NCBI GenBank assembly: GCA_035691865.1
Contig: DASSIM010000067.1
Location: forward strand, 69,832 to 133,831
From: Nitrosopolaris sp035691865
GTDB taxonomy: Archaea; Thermoproteota; Nitrososphaeria; Nitrososphaerales; Nitrososphaeraceae
Length of the DNA: 64,000 bases
Direction: 5' to 3'
Positions within the stretch are counted from its first letter, which is position 1. Each line of letters starts with the position of its first letter. The translations under genes were made by a program, and so were the position numbers. This document shows positions 17,847-26,007 of this stretch, piece by piece. The notes below the pieces were generated by a model. It saw only the letters and a program-made list of their open reading frames with translations. It made no database searches and had not been told where the DNA came from.

Positions 17847-18206
17847 TTGGCAATCAACATCAACAATGTCGAAGAATTTCTTACGTCAGAGTTAAAGCTA
17901 TCTAAAGAAGAGTCAAAAACATTTCTGTTTATCGTGAAAAATGGTAGGAGACACCTGGATAAAATAGCCGAATCTTTGAAACTCTCCGAAAATGAGGGCA
18001 AACAAGTAGCGAATTCTTTAGTGGAAAAAGGGATGATTATCAATATTTCTCAGTCAGAATATGAATCACTTCATCCCAGATTTGCTATTTCGAATCGCTA
18101 CCGAAGACTTTGCGAAGAAGATAATATTCCTTTCAGAAAAAACCTAATGATAGACAATATTGGGATCGTACTAGAGTCAGCGTTCGAAGATGCAAGGACT
18201 AAATAG
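17847..18206 (+). CDS. TrmB-like winged-helix protein
   Basis: The 119-residue protein has an N-terminal winged-helix region: LKLSKEESKTFLFIVKNGRRHLDKIAESLKLSENEGKQVANSLVEKGMI follows the TrmB pattern in which a helix-turn-helix selects gene segments by helix 3. The remainder (RFAISNRYRRLCEEDNIPFR...) lacks the sugar-binding domain of full TrmB proteins. The only in-frame start before an upstream stop is TTG 17847. It precedes two genes of unknown function, the next overlapping it by 17 bp, so it probably regulates or works with them. It could equally be a structural HTH subunit. Confidence 0.65.
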   Translation: MAININNVEEFLTSELKLSKEESKTFLFIVKNGRRHLDKIAESLKLSENEGKQVANSLVEKGMIINISQSEYESLHPRFAISNRYRRLCEEDNIPFRKNLMIDNIGIVLESAFEDARTK

Positions 18207-18651
18207 GTATACCAAGAGCTACTCTATTATGACTTCTGTAGACCCCACAGATGGAGACAAGGTAGTCTATTTTGGCGTGATAAACGTTAACGAAGGTGAA
18301 AGAACTATAGGTGCTGTTGACATATGGCGAAGTTTGATTACCAAAGAATTATTTTGTGAGGAAAAAAGGTTGGGAGTTTTAGAGATCGCAGATTACTTAG
18401 GAATGCCTAAAATTGATAAAGACAGGAAATGGGCCGTTGCAATAAACAGAGAGAGAAAAGGCCGTGACCGATGGAAGTTAGTCAAATTGATTAACCAAGG
18501 TAAGTTCAAATTCACCGATACAGATGACGAATCAGTTATCGAAGTCGATGTTAATGCGTACAAAGTTAGTGATAGGGAATGGTGGAGTTTTCTTGTTGAA
18601 AAAAATGTAAATCGCACGGTAGATATAACAAACGAGAGCAACGGAAGATGA
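18190..18651 (+). CDS. Unknown protein, middle gene of a three-gene cluster
   Basis: I do not recognise this family. The 153-residue protein is soluble and charged, with beta-rich hydrophobic patches (VVYFGVINV, IGAVDIW) and several Trp residues (WAVAINRERKGRDRW, REWWSFLVEKN). It has no signal peptide. The first ATG (18190) overlaps the upstream HTH gene by 17 bp; an internal ATG at 18229 would start just beyond it. It overlaps the following gene by 4 bp, which implies translational coupling. Confidence 0.6.
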   Translation: MQGLNRYTKSYSIMTSVDPTDGDKVVYFGVINVNEGERTIGAVDIWRSLITKELFCEEKRLGVLEIADYLGMPKIDKDRKWAVAINRERKGRDRWKLVKLINQGKFKFTDTDDESVIEVDVNAYKVSDREWWSFLVEKNVNRTVDITNESNGR

Positions 18652-18950
18652 TTGGACGAGATGGTTCCGACGATAATATCAGATTGATTGTTTTTGTTCA
18701 TAATACCAGGGGAGGCGCAATTGCAACCAAGTTGATAGGTCACTTTCTATTAAAAGACGAGGAATTCAAATTCACGGCAATTGCATTTGGAAGAATTGGA
18801 GGCCACAATGTTAGCCTCGAAATTTCCAAAAAAGCCACAGAAAAAATTAGGAAAATAGGTCTCGATCCTGAAAAAGTGCAATTGTCGATTCAACGAAAAA
18901 TAATTGAGGGCGACGTGATTCTCCCTGAAGGTCTAAAACTTCGTGAGTAA
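18648..18950 (+). CDS. Unknown small protein, last gene of the cluster
   Basis: A 100-residue soluble protein with no recognised domain. A hydrophobic strand (RLIVFVHNT) leads into a helix (GGAIATKLIGHFLLK), a second strand (FTAIAFG), and a C-terminal helical, lysine-rich half ending in DVILPEGLKLRE. The start overlaps the stop of the previous gene (ATGA type), so the two are made together. It converges with mtnP 2 bp downstream. Confidence 0.6.
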   Translation: MIGRDGSDDNIRLIVFVHNTRGGAIATKLIGHFLLKDEEFKFTAIAFGRIGGHNVSLEISKKATEKIRKIGLDPEKVQLSIQRKIIEGDVILPEGLKLRE

Positions 18951-18952
18951 AC

Positions 18953-19756
18953 TTATAGTAAGGATCCCTCTAACGCTTTTCCGCAATTACAATTTTTTCT
19001 CTCTTTGGGTATTAACGGTATCATTTTAGTGATCAAATTCTTTGTCCTTTCAACATTATTGTTCAGCATCTCCAAGATATCCTTGGAGGTTACCTGAGAT
19101 TCGGACCATACGTCATAATCTGTAATCGCTGAAATAGAAACATAGCAAATCTGTGCTTCTCTTGCCAGTACACATTCAGGGACAATAGTCATACCGACAA
19201 TATCAGCCCCTAATACTTTTCGGAACATTTGTGACTCAGCTCTAGTAGAAAAGCGTGGTCCTTCTATACACACATATGTTACTTTAGGATGAATTATATT
19301 TTTTAATTTTGTACCACATTGTGTTGCAATGTTGCTAAGATCGCTACAGAACGGATCAGCAACAGAAATATGGCAAATTTCTCCGCCATCATAAAAAGAG
19401 TATTCTCGGCGCTTAGTAAAGTCAATAAATTGGTCTGGAATGGCAATTTCTCCAGGCTTGTATTCTCGTTTCAGACTTCCTACTGCAGATGGGGCAATTA
19501 TTCTTGTGACTCCAAGCTCGCGTAGTGCCCAAATGTTAGCGCGGCTGTTGATCCGATGAGGAGGGATTGTATGTCCTCTGCCGTGTCTCGGAAGAAAAGC
19601 AATTGTTCTTCCTGAATATTCACCGATACTGATAAGATCAGATGGCTCGCCATATGGCGTGTAAACCTTCACTTGTTTCTCTGTGCCAAAAAGCTCAGCA
19701 GTATAAATCCCAGTGCCTCCAATGATCCCAATATCAGCAGAGTACTTTCCATGCAT
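18953..19756 (-). CDS. mtnP: S-methyl-5'-thioadenosine phosphorylase (MtnP)
   Basis: It cleaves methylthioadenosine with phosphate to adenine and methylthioribose-1-phosphate, recycling the by-product of polyamine synthesis. The 267-residue protein shows the PNP-family signatures IGIIGGTGIYTAELFG, FLPRHGRGHTIPPHRINSRANIWALRELG, and ICIEGPRFSTRAES-like and MTIVPECVLAREA segments. It lies 3 bp after apt on the same strand. The adenine it releases is the substrate of Apt, so the pair is a compact salvage operon. Confidence 0.93.
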   Translation of the reverse strand: MHGKYSADIGIIGGTGIYTAELFGTEKQVKVYTPYGEPSDLISIGEYSGRTIAFLPRHGRGHTIPPHRINSRANIWALRELGVTRIIAPSAVGSLKREYKPGEIAIPDQFIDFTKRREYSFYDGGEICHISVADPFCSDLSNIATQCGTKLKNIIHPKVTYVCIEGPRFSTRAESQMFRKVLGADIVGMTIVPECVLAREAQICYVSISAITDYDVWSESQVTSKDILEMLNNNVERTKNLITKMIPLIPKERKNCNCGKALEGSLL

Positions 19757-19759
19757 GGT

Positions 19760-20320
19760 TTAATCATACACCGCTAACGAATAGACCTCGTGTCCCATCT
19801 GCCTTAATTTCGTGGCTCCATGGAGTCCAGACAACTCTATCACAAAGGCAAATGCTGCAATTCTACCACCTACCTCCTTTATTAATTGCGCCGCAGCCTC
19901 AGCAGTACCCCCGGCTGCTATCAAGTCGTCGACTATTAATACACTCTGAGTGTCCGATATCGCATCCCTTTGGATTTCCATTATTGCAGTGCCGTATTCA
20001 ATGTCGTATGACCTTCTGACTGTTTCGCCGGGTAGCTTGCCAGCTTTTCGAATCATAGTCAGTCCCTTCCCAAATCTCAATGCCAGAACAGTAGCAACTA
20101 CAAACCCTCGTGATTCTATTCCAACTATTGTATCGAATTTGTAGCTGTTCAAAATACTCTGGAATTCGTCTGCAATGTAGTTCAAAGCATCAATATTGCG
20201 GAAGACAGGGCTAATATCTCTGAATATGATGCCTTGCTTCGGGAAATCTGGACAATCCAGTATTAACTTGTGCAAATCGATTCGTTTTGTGACCATATGG
20301 TGTAGCCATGCGTTTGCCAT
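19760..20320 (-). CDS. apt: Adenine phosphoribosyltransferase (Apt)
   Basis: It makes AMP from adenine and PRPP. The 186-residue protein has the type I phosphoribosyltransferase PRPP loop VLIVDDLIAAGGTAEAAAQLI at about residues 135-155, with the earlier IVGIESRGFVVATVLA and the family opening DFPKQGIIFRDISPVF. The longest start is ATG 20320; the third in-frame ATG at 20296 (MVTKRIDLH) matches other Apt proteins better. It is the first gene of the apt-mtnP operon and diverges from the 4-hydroxybutyryl-CoA dehydratase gene. Confidence 0.93.
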   Translation of the reverse strand: MANAWLHHMVTKRIDLHKLILDCPDFPKQGIIFRDISPVFRNIDALNYIADEFQSILNSYKFDTIVGIESRGFVVATVLALRFGKGLTMIRKAGKLPGETVRRSYDIEYGTAIMEIQRDAISDTQSVLIVDDLIAAGGTAEAAAQLIKEVGGRIAAFAFVIELSGLHGATKLRQMGHEVYSLAVYD

Positions 20321-20412
20321 ATAAAATTACGGTTCGTCCAAACAATCCGTCTGAGTATATAAAAACCAAAAATTTTTTTGTAAAAGGAGCTTTTAAGCAA
20401 TACTTCTAACAA

Positions 20413-20422
20413 GATATAAATA
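20413..20422 (+). promoter_or_regulatory. TATA box of the 4-hydroxybutyryl-CoA dehydratase gene
   Basis: GATATAAATA is centred about 31 bp before the ATG at 20449, giving a 5' leader of only a few bases. Confidence 0.5.
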
Positions 20423-20448
20423 ATATCATTGTCATTAGTATAATTATT

Positions 20449-21951
20449 ATGCCTATCCGAAACGGGGCAGAATATATTCAGAGTCTCAGAGGAAGAAGTT
20501 TAAGAGTCTACCTGTTTGGCGAATTGGTAAAGGACCCTGTGGACCATCCAATGATCAGGCCATCCATCAACGCTGTTGCAGAAACATACGATGTCGCGAA
20601 TAGAGACTCTGAAATTGCGTCGGCACAGTCTTCTATTAGCGGGACAAGAGTAAACAGATTCTTACATATCGCAGAAAGCACTATGGATTTGGTTAACCAA
20701 AATAAGATGCAGAGAAAGCTAGGGCAGCTAACAGCCACCTGCTTCCAACGATGTGTAGGAATGGATGCGCTAAATTCATTGTATTCGACGACCTTTGAAA
20801 TAGACGTCAAATATAACACTGTCTATCACAAACGCTTAATCGAGTTCATAAAAATGATTCAACAAGAGAACTATATGATAGGAGGCGCGATGACAGACGT
20901 AAAGGGAGATCGCAGCTTATCACCATCTCAACAAGAGGACCCCGACATGTTCGTGCATGTCGTAAAAAGGGACGGAAAGGGCATATACATCACTGGTGCC
21001 AAAGCACATCAGACGGGTTGTATTAACTCTCATTGGATTATCGTAATGCCAACCATGAGACTTAGACCAGAGGATAAAGAATACGCCATCGTCGGTGCAA
21101 TACCGACTGACGCTACTGGTATCACTTACATATACGGCAGACAATCATGCGATACAAGAAGCATGGAAGAAGGTGACATCGATGCAGGCAACGCCAAATT
21201 CTCTGGACAGGAGGCGATGATCATTCTGGACAACGTTTTCATCCCTAATGAATTAATTTTTATGCAAGGAGAAGTTGAATTTGCGTCTATGCTCGTTGAA
21301 CGATTCACGTGTTATCATCGAAGAAGCTATGTGTGCAAAACCGGTCTTGGAGATGTTCTGATCGGCGCGGCAGCTGCCATCGCGGATTATAACGGAGTGG
21401 CAAACGCATCTCACATCAAAGACAAGCTAGTCGAAATGACACACTTAAATGAGACGATTTTTGCCGCTGGAATTGCTTCTTCTTTCCAGGCACATAAAAC
21501 CGCTTCTGGTAATTATCAGAATGACGATATGTTGGCAAATGTTTGTAAGCACAATGTCACCCGGTTTCCATACGAAATTAGCCGGCTCGCACAAGATATA
21601 GCGGGCGGTTTGATGGTAACGATGCCGTCTGAGAAGGACTTTAGAGGCCTCGAAACAGGTCCTCTATTAGAGAAATATCTCAAAGGGAGAAGGGGTGTCT
21701 CGACTGAAAATAGGGTAAGAATATTGCGATTGATTGAAAACATGACACTCGGAAGAAACGCGGTAGGATATTTGACCGAGTCGATGCATGGTGCTGGCTC
21801 ACCTCAGGCTCAGCGAATTCAAATTGCACGCCAAATGCAGCTTGAGTACAAGAAAAGACTAGCCAAGAATGTAGCCAACGTAATAGAGGGCGAAGCAAAT
21901 GACCTTACCCATGAGCAGTCTGAGTATTTCAATAGGGTTTTTGCGACTTAA
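20449..21951 (+). CDS. abfD: 4-hydroxybutyryl-CoA dehydratase
   Basis: A [4Fe-4S]/FAD enzyme that dehydrates 4-hydroxybutyryl-CoA to crotonyl-CoA by a ketyl-radical mechanism. It is the key enzyme of the HP/HB carbon-fixation cycle. The 500-residue protein matches the family throughout: the opening GAEYIQSLRGR, GAMTDVKGDRSLSP, ITGAKAHQTGC, CYHRRSYVCKTGLGD, and KHNVTRFPYE near residue 365. Cluster-ligand candidates are C103 (in FQRCVG), the Cys and His in ERFTCYHRRSYVCK, and the Cys in ANVCKHNV. Such enzymes are more oxygen-tolerant in thaumarchaea than in clostridia. Two MoxR/VWA pairs follow after 144 bp. Confidence 0.96.
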   Translation: MPIRNGAEYIQSLRGRSLRVYLFGELVKDPVDHPMIRPSINAVAETYDVANRDSEIASAQSSISGTRVNRFLHIAESTMDLVNQNKMQRKLGQLTATCFQRCVGMDALNSLYSTTFEIDVKYNTVYHKRLIEFIKMIQQENYMIGGAMTDVKGDRSLSPSQQEDPDMFVHVVKRDGKGIYITGAKAHQTGCINSHWIIVMPTMRLRPEDKEYAIVGAIPTDATGITYIYGRQSCDTRSMEEGDIDAGNAKFSGQEAMIILDNVFIPNELIFMQGEVEFASMLVERFTCYHRRSYVCKTGLGDVLIGAAAAIADYNGVANASHIKDKLVEMTHLNETIFAAGIASSFQAHKTASGNYQNDDMLANVCKHNVTRFPYEISRLAQDIAGGLMVTMPSEKDFRGLETGPLLEKYLKGRRGVSTENRVRILRLIENMTLGRNAVGYLTESMHGAGSPQAQRIQIARQMQLEYKKRLAKNVANVIEGEANDLTHEQSEYFNRVFAT

Positions 21952-22071
21952 TAGGGAGGCAATTAATGTACGTTGAGGGCAGAACAGCATTTTCATATAA
22001 TACTTAGTAAATATATTGTGTTTCGAGTGCTTGTTGACTTATTTTCAACCACCTGTTTCAAACATTTCTAC

Positions 22072-22078
22072 TTTTTTT
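22072..22078 (+). terminator. T-tract terminator after the dehydratase gene
   Basis: A run of seven T about 120 bp after the dehydratase stop, in a pyrimidine-rich stretch, resembles an archaeal intrinsic terminator. It lies only 18 bp before the next ATG, so it may be leaky. Confidence 0.3.
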
Positions 22079-22095
22079 GCTAATGTAGATAACTC

Positions 22096-23751
22096 ATGAG
22101 TTCGGATACTATCAAAGAATTTGTCCATCGCTCATATGTCTCCAGACCGAAGTACACCGAAATAATGGCAGGGGTCCCTGAAGACTATTCCCAAATCAAA
22201 ACCTTAGGAGACCTATTAGGAATTAATTACAAGCATATCACGGTCGAAAGGCAGCTACGTGGCAACCTCATTACAAAATTGACAAACCACGAATATCCAT
22301 ACCCTGGAATTATTGGATATAATGAAGATGTTATTCCGGCGGTCAACAGGGCAATTCTGGCAGGGCATGATATTCTTTTCGTCGGACAGATTGGACAAGC
22401 AAAAACCAAAATTGCAGAATGCCTTGCAGAAAACTTGTTATCACTTGTTCCAGTCATCCAAGGAAGCATTACAAATGATATTCCCACCTCAATTCCTGAG
22501 AAGCAAATGGTTAATATCCTGAATGACGCTGAAGTTGTTCGCACTTCTCCGGAATTTACAGTGTCAAAAGAATGTGAGGAAATAATCAGGAACAACAAGC
22601 TGGAGACAAAAATTAGTTGGATTGAAGGTTCACAAAGATACAGATACATCTTGGCTACTCCTGACATTTCGGTAAAGGATTTAGTTGGGCAAATTGATGC
22701 TATTAAAATTGCTAAGAAAGGTGTTGAACTGTATGATATCGAATCATACTCATCTGGTCAATTGTTGCAAGCCAGACATGGAATCCTGTGTATCGACGAG
22801 CTTCCGGTACTCGATCCTCGAAAACAAGTCGCGTTACTAAGCGTTCTACAGGAAGGCAAATTCACAACCGGGTCATATCCAGTGGTGTTTAAACCGGATG
22901 TAAAGATTATGGCTACAGCAAATCCAGTAGACTACACACACTCGGGCAAGATAATCGAGCCATTGTTTGATAGATTACGTAGTCACGTAAACACACACTA
23001 TCCAAGAAATACTCTTGACGAGATGCTCATCATCATTCAAGAGGCAAGAATTGCAGAGGCAGGGAATGTATTTCTACCTGTTTTTATGCTTCGGACAATA
23101 GCAAAGATAATGGAAAAAGCCAGAACCCATCATGACATTAATCATGATAAGGGTGTCAGCGTTAGGGTTGCGATTCATTCTACAGAAATGTTGGTTGGTG
23201 AGGCTGAACGGACAAGATCAATATCTCACTTTGTGATGGCGATACCGCGATTTAGTGACGTTCATAGTATTCGCCAATCGGTTAAATTTGAGCTAACGGA
23301 TATTGAAGACACACTCGAAGCGAGGACAAATGTATTGAACTCAATAATTGATAATGCCTTAAGGGAAGTTTCATCTGAATATATTCAAAAATTATCCGCC
23401 GAGCAATTAACAAATCTGAAAAATGAATTCACAAAAAATAAGACTTTCTTGGTATCACAAGTTACCCTAGGTAGTAACAAATCCAACTCATTGGATTATG
23501 TATCGCAGTTAGAATCGTTCCCTGAGTTAAAGCGAGTTGTAAATGCGACAATTTTAGTTATACGAGATGAGCAGAAAAAATTTATTGAAATCGCAGAAAT
23601 TCTTGGAATAATGACGGAGACTATTTGCATTAGAGAAGACATGAACGGAGAATTTACTGCAGCTGTAACTGAAGTTATCTTAGAAGGTCTTAGATGGGTA
23701 AAACCACCATTGTTGGATAGAAAGGTCGACAGTTATGGCGCCATCCAGTAG
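22096..23751 (+). CDS. MoxR/ChlI-type AAA ATPase, first of two
   Basis: A 551-residue AAA+ protein of the MoxR/magnesium-chelatase clade. The nucleotide site is unusual: Walker A reads GQIGQAKT at about 97-104, with Ala where the family has Gly before the lysine. Walker B ILCIDELP and the sensor-1-like KIMATANPVDYTH look normal, followed by PLFDRLRSHV. A 95-residue N-terminal extension precedes the ATPase, and about 200 mostly helical residues follow it. MoxR ATPases work with VWA proteins to insert or remodel cofactors of enzymes. Its partner VWA gene overlaps its end by 17 bp. The ordering behind the dehydratase suggests, but does not prove, that this enzyme is the client. Confidence 0.85.
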   Translation: MSSDTIKEFVHRSYVSRPKYTEIMAGVPEDYSQIKTLGDLLGINYKHITVERQLRGNLITKLTNHEYPYPGIIGYNEDVIPAVNRAILAGHDILFVGQIGQAKTKIAECLAENLLSLVPVIQGSITNDIPTSIPEKQMVNILNDAEVVRTSPEFTVSKECEEIIRNNKLETKISWIEGSQRYRYILATPDISVKDLVGQIDAIKIAKKGVELYDIESYSSGQLLQARHGILCIDELPVLDPRKQVALLSVLQEGKFTTGSYPVVFKPDVKIMATANPVDYTHSGKIIEPLFDRLRSHVNTHYPRNTLDEMLIIIQEARIAEAGNVFLPVFMLRTIAKIMEKARTHHDINHDKGVSVRVAIHSTEMLVGEAERTRSISHFVMAIPRFSDVHSIRQSVKFELTDIEDTLEARTNVLNSIIDNALREVSSEYIQKLSAEQLTNLKNEFTKNKTFLVSQVTLGSNKSNSLDYVSQLESFPELKRVVNATILVIRDEQKKFIEIAEILGIMTETICIREDMNGEFTAAVTEVILEGLRWVKPPLLDRKVDSYGAIQ

Positions 23752-25126
23752 GCGCAGTGATCCCCGTCTTTACACAAAGAAATTTGTTTATTTTGCTGCG
23801 GAGAATCTTGAGAACAAAGATCAGACGCTGCATGGAGAGAAGAATTTAGCAAACGATCTGTTTGATAAGATGTTGAAGATTATTGGCAGAGAGGTTCTAA
23901 GGGAAAAAACCCCGACTATTCAAGATCTCGAGCGATCTTTGCAAGATATATCAGTCCAAGAGCAACAACAACATGAACAAAGGGAGAGTACTGGAAATAA
24001 GACGGCTAGAGGACAGGAAGCAGAGATCAAGGCAGATGGAATACCGGTTTCCGGGACTTCAATTGTTGCGCAGTTAATTGAAAAAGGATACCTCAAAGAC
24101 TCCAACAAATGGCTTACTAGCAAAGGATTCCTAAATATCGGCGGTAAAATCTTAAGCGACGTCATGAGGGCCCTAAAGGCTGGCGATTTAGGAATGCACG
24201 AAACGACCAGTTTAGGTAGAGGAGGAATGGTATTAGATTCAACTAGAAGATATGAGCGAGGCGATGATAGTAGACTTGTAAACATTCCAAAGTCACTATT
24301 AAATACTGTGCACAGACTTGCGAAGAACGGTTCTTCGCTTAAAATCCCATTTGATCTCGAAGAGGAGGATCTGGAAGGGTATGAGACGCTGCAAGATGTT
24401 CGAGCGGCTATTGTTTATTGTATCGATTTAAGTTCAACCATGCGTTATTCTTCGATGTTTGGTGACATGAGTCGGATAGAAGCAGCAAAAAGAGCCCTAT
24501 GGAGTCTTGTGTTACTAAACCAAAAGTTTTTCCCGTCCGATTCCGTGTTCATCGTTGGTTTTGGCGCTCTTGCTTCGAAGGTCGCCCTTAATGACATACC
24601 GTATCTAAAGACATTTGAACCTGGCTCTGACTTTTTGCATTATACAAATTATCAATCAGCATTCAGGTTGGCAAGCAAAATACTTCAGAAAAATGGCGCT
24701 TTAAACAAACGAATTGTGCTCATAACCGACGGCCATCCAAGCGCATGCTTCATAGACGATAAAAAAGAACAGGATAAAATTTTATCGCAAAAACCATATT
24801 CTCATTTCTATCTCCCCGGTAAGGAGGCACTTGATTTCAATCTCGATTTTGCAGTAGGACAGCTTGTTTACTTGTGTTATAGGTACAAACAAGTTGATCA
24901 ATATATAGGAGAGAAAACGATTCTTGAAGCAAGAAGGTGTCACTTAATGGGAATTGAAATAGATACGGTCATGATCAGTGAAGAAGATTCGCTGCTGAGA
25001 TATGTTAACGAAATGGAAAGATATGTTAAAGGCAGATCCTATTACATAAGCCCAACAACAATCGATAAAGCTCTTCTTACTGACTATCTTAACAATAAGA
25101 AACGCACCATTAGATCTCGAAGTTAA
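23735..25126 (+). CDS. VWA-domain protein, partner of the first AAA ATPase
   Basis: The 463-residue protein has a helical N-terminal region with a Gln/Glu-rich linker (about residues 68-95) and a C-terminal von Willebrand A domain from about residue 222. The metal-ion-dependent adhesion site is DLSST (D231), DxSxT rather than the usual DxSxS, with the later VLITDGHPSA supplying the TDG motif. It ends in a basic tail (NKKRTIRSRS). It is translated from within the end of the ATPase gene. By analogy with CoxE, NorD and CbbO proteins it would link the ATPase to a client enzyme. Confidence 0.85.
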   Translation: MAPSSRRSDPRLYTKKFVYFAAENLENKDQTLHGEKNLANDLFDKMLKIIGREVLREKTPTIQDLERSLQDISVQEQQQHEQRESTGNKTARGQEAEIKADGIPVSGTSIVAQLIEKGYLKDSNKWLTSKGFLNIGGKILSDVMRALKAGDLGMHETTSLGRGGMVLDSTRRYERGDDSRLVNIPKSLLNTVHRLAKNGSSLKIPFDLEEEDLEGYETLQDVRAAIVYCIDLSSTMRYSSMFGDMSRIEAAKRALWSLVLLNQKFFPSDSVFIVGFGALASKVALNDIPYLKTFEPGSDFLHYTNYQSAFRLASKILQKNGALNKRIVLITDGHPSACFIDDKKEQDKILSQKPYSHFYLPGKEALDFNLDFAVGQLVYLCYRYKQVDQYIGEKTILEARRCHLMGIEIDTVMISEEDSLLRYVNEMERYVKGRSYYISPTTIDKALLTDYLNNKKRTIRSRS

Positions 25127-25185
25127 TCGGATGAGACTAGGCCAGTTGCAACTATTGGTTTTTATGTAAAGAGATTATCAATACT

Positions 25186-26004
25186 GTGCAGATGACGAGT
25201 AAGATGATGGAAATCAATTATCTCGATTGGAATAACTCTATCGATATATTGACTAAGGCTTACCAAGCAGGACTCTTTGCACTGATCATAGGCCCAAAGG
25301 GTACTGGCAAAACAACCCTTGTAAGGAAGTTTGCCGCGGAGTTAAAAAAGGATTTATACTCCGTAAATTTTAGCCTCCGTACTAGAGAATCTCATCTTAT
25401 TGGTTCAAAGACTCTCGAAAAAGGCCAAATTAGTTTTGTGGAAGGGATACTCGTGAAATCTATGCGACACGGTAGCCTTCTCTACCTTGACGAGTTAAAT
25501 GCGGCTGAAGCGGACGTATTATTGCGATTAGATGAAGCACTTGATGACAGAAGACAGATAATATTAAAAGAAGCAGATGGTCAAGTTATCAACGCTCATC
25601 ATGATTGGTCGGTAATTGCAACAATTAATCCTCTTTCCCACGTCGGAACAAAAGAGCTACCACCTCAGATTCTCAGCAGATTCCCGATTAGGTTGCGACT
25701 AGAGTACCCTCCAGAAGAAATAGAACTTGAGATCGTACAACGCCACACGACAGTCGATACATCTAAGGTTATTGACCTAAAACGTGCGATCAAACTTGCG
25801 AAGAATTTGCGCGAAGCAGCGGCTGTTGAAGAATTATACTACAGTCCTAGTTTGAGGGAGTCTATAGCATTTGCGAAACTCCTTAAAGCCGGAAGCAACT
25901 CAAAGCAGGCTGCAGAAATTGTTTATGCCAATGCCTACGATCAGTGGGGTGAGGTTGAATATCAAAAGGTGATGGACATGATAACATCAATTTTTGCAGA
26001 CTAA
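25186..26004 (+). CDS. MoxR/CbbQ-type AAA ATPase, second of two
   Basis: A compact 272-residue AAA+ ATPase with an intact Walker A, GPKGTGKT (about 36-43), Walker B LLYLDELNAAE near 98, and VIATINPLSHVGTKELPPQILSRF carrying sensor 1 and the arginine finger. This is the CbbQ/NirQ/NorQ build. The GTG at 25186 gives the longest product; the ATG at 25192 is equally possible. The partner VWA gene follows after 3 bp. Confidence 0.88.
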   Translation: MQMTSKMMEINYLDWNNSIDILTKAYQAGLFALIIGPKGTGKTTLVRKFAAELKKDLYSVNFSLRTRESHLIGSKTLEKGQISFVEGILVKSMRHGSLLYLDELNAAEADVLLRLDEALDDRRQIILKEADGQVINAHHDWSVIATINPLSHVGTKELPPQILSRFPIRLRLEYPPEEIELEIVQRHTTVDTSKVIDLKRAIKLAKNLREAAAVEELYYSPSLRESIAFAKLLKAGSNSKQAAEIVYANAYDQWGEVEYQKVMDMITSIFAD

Positions 26005-26007
26005 GGT

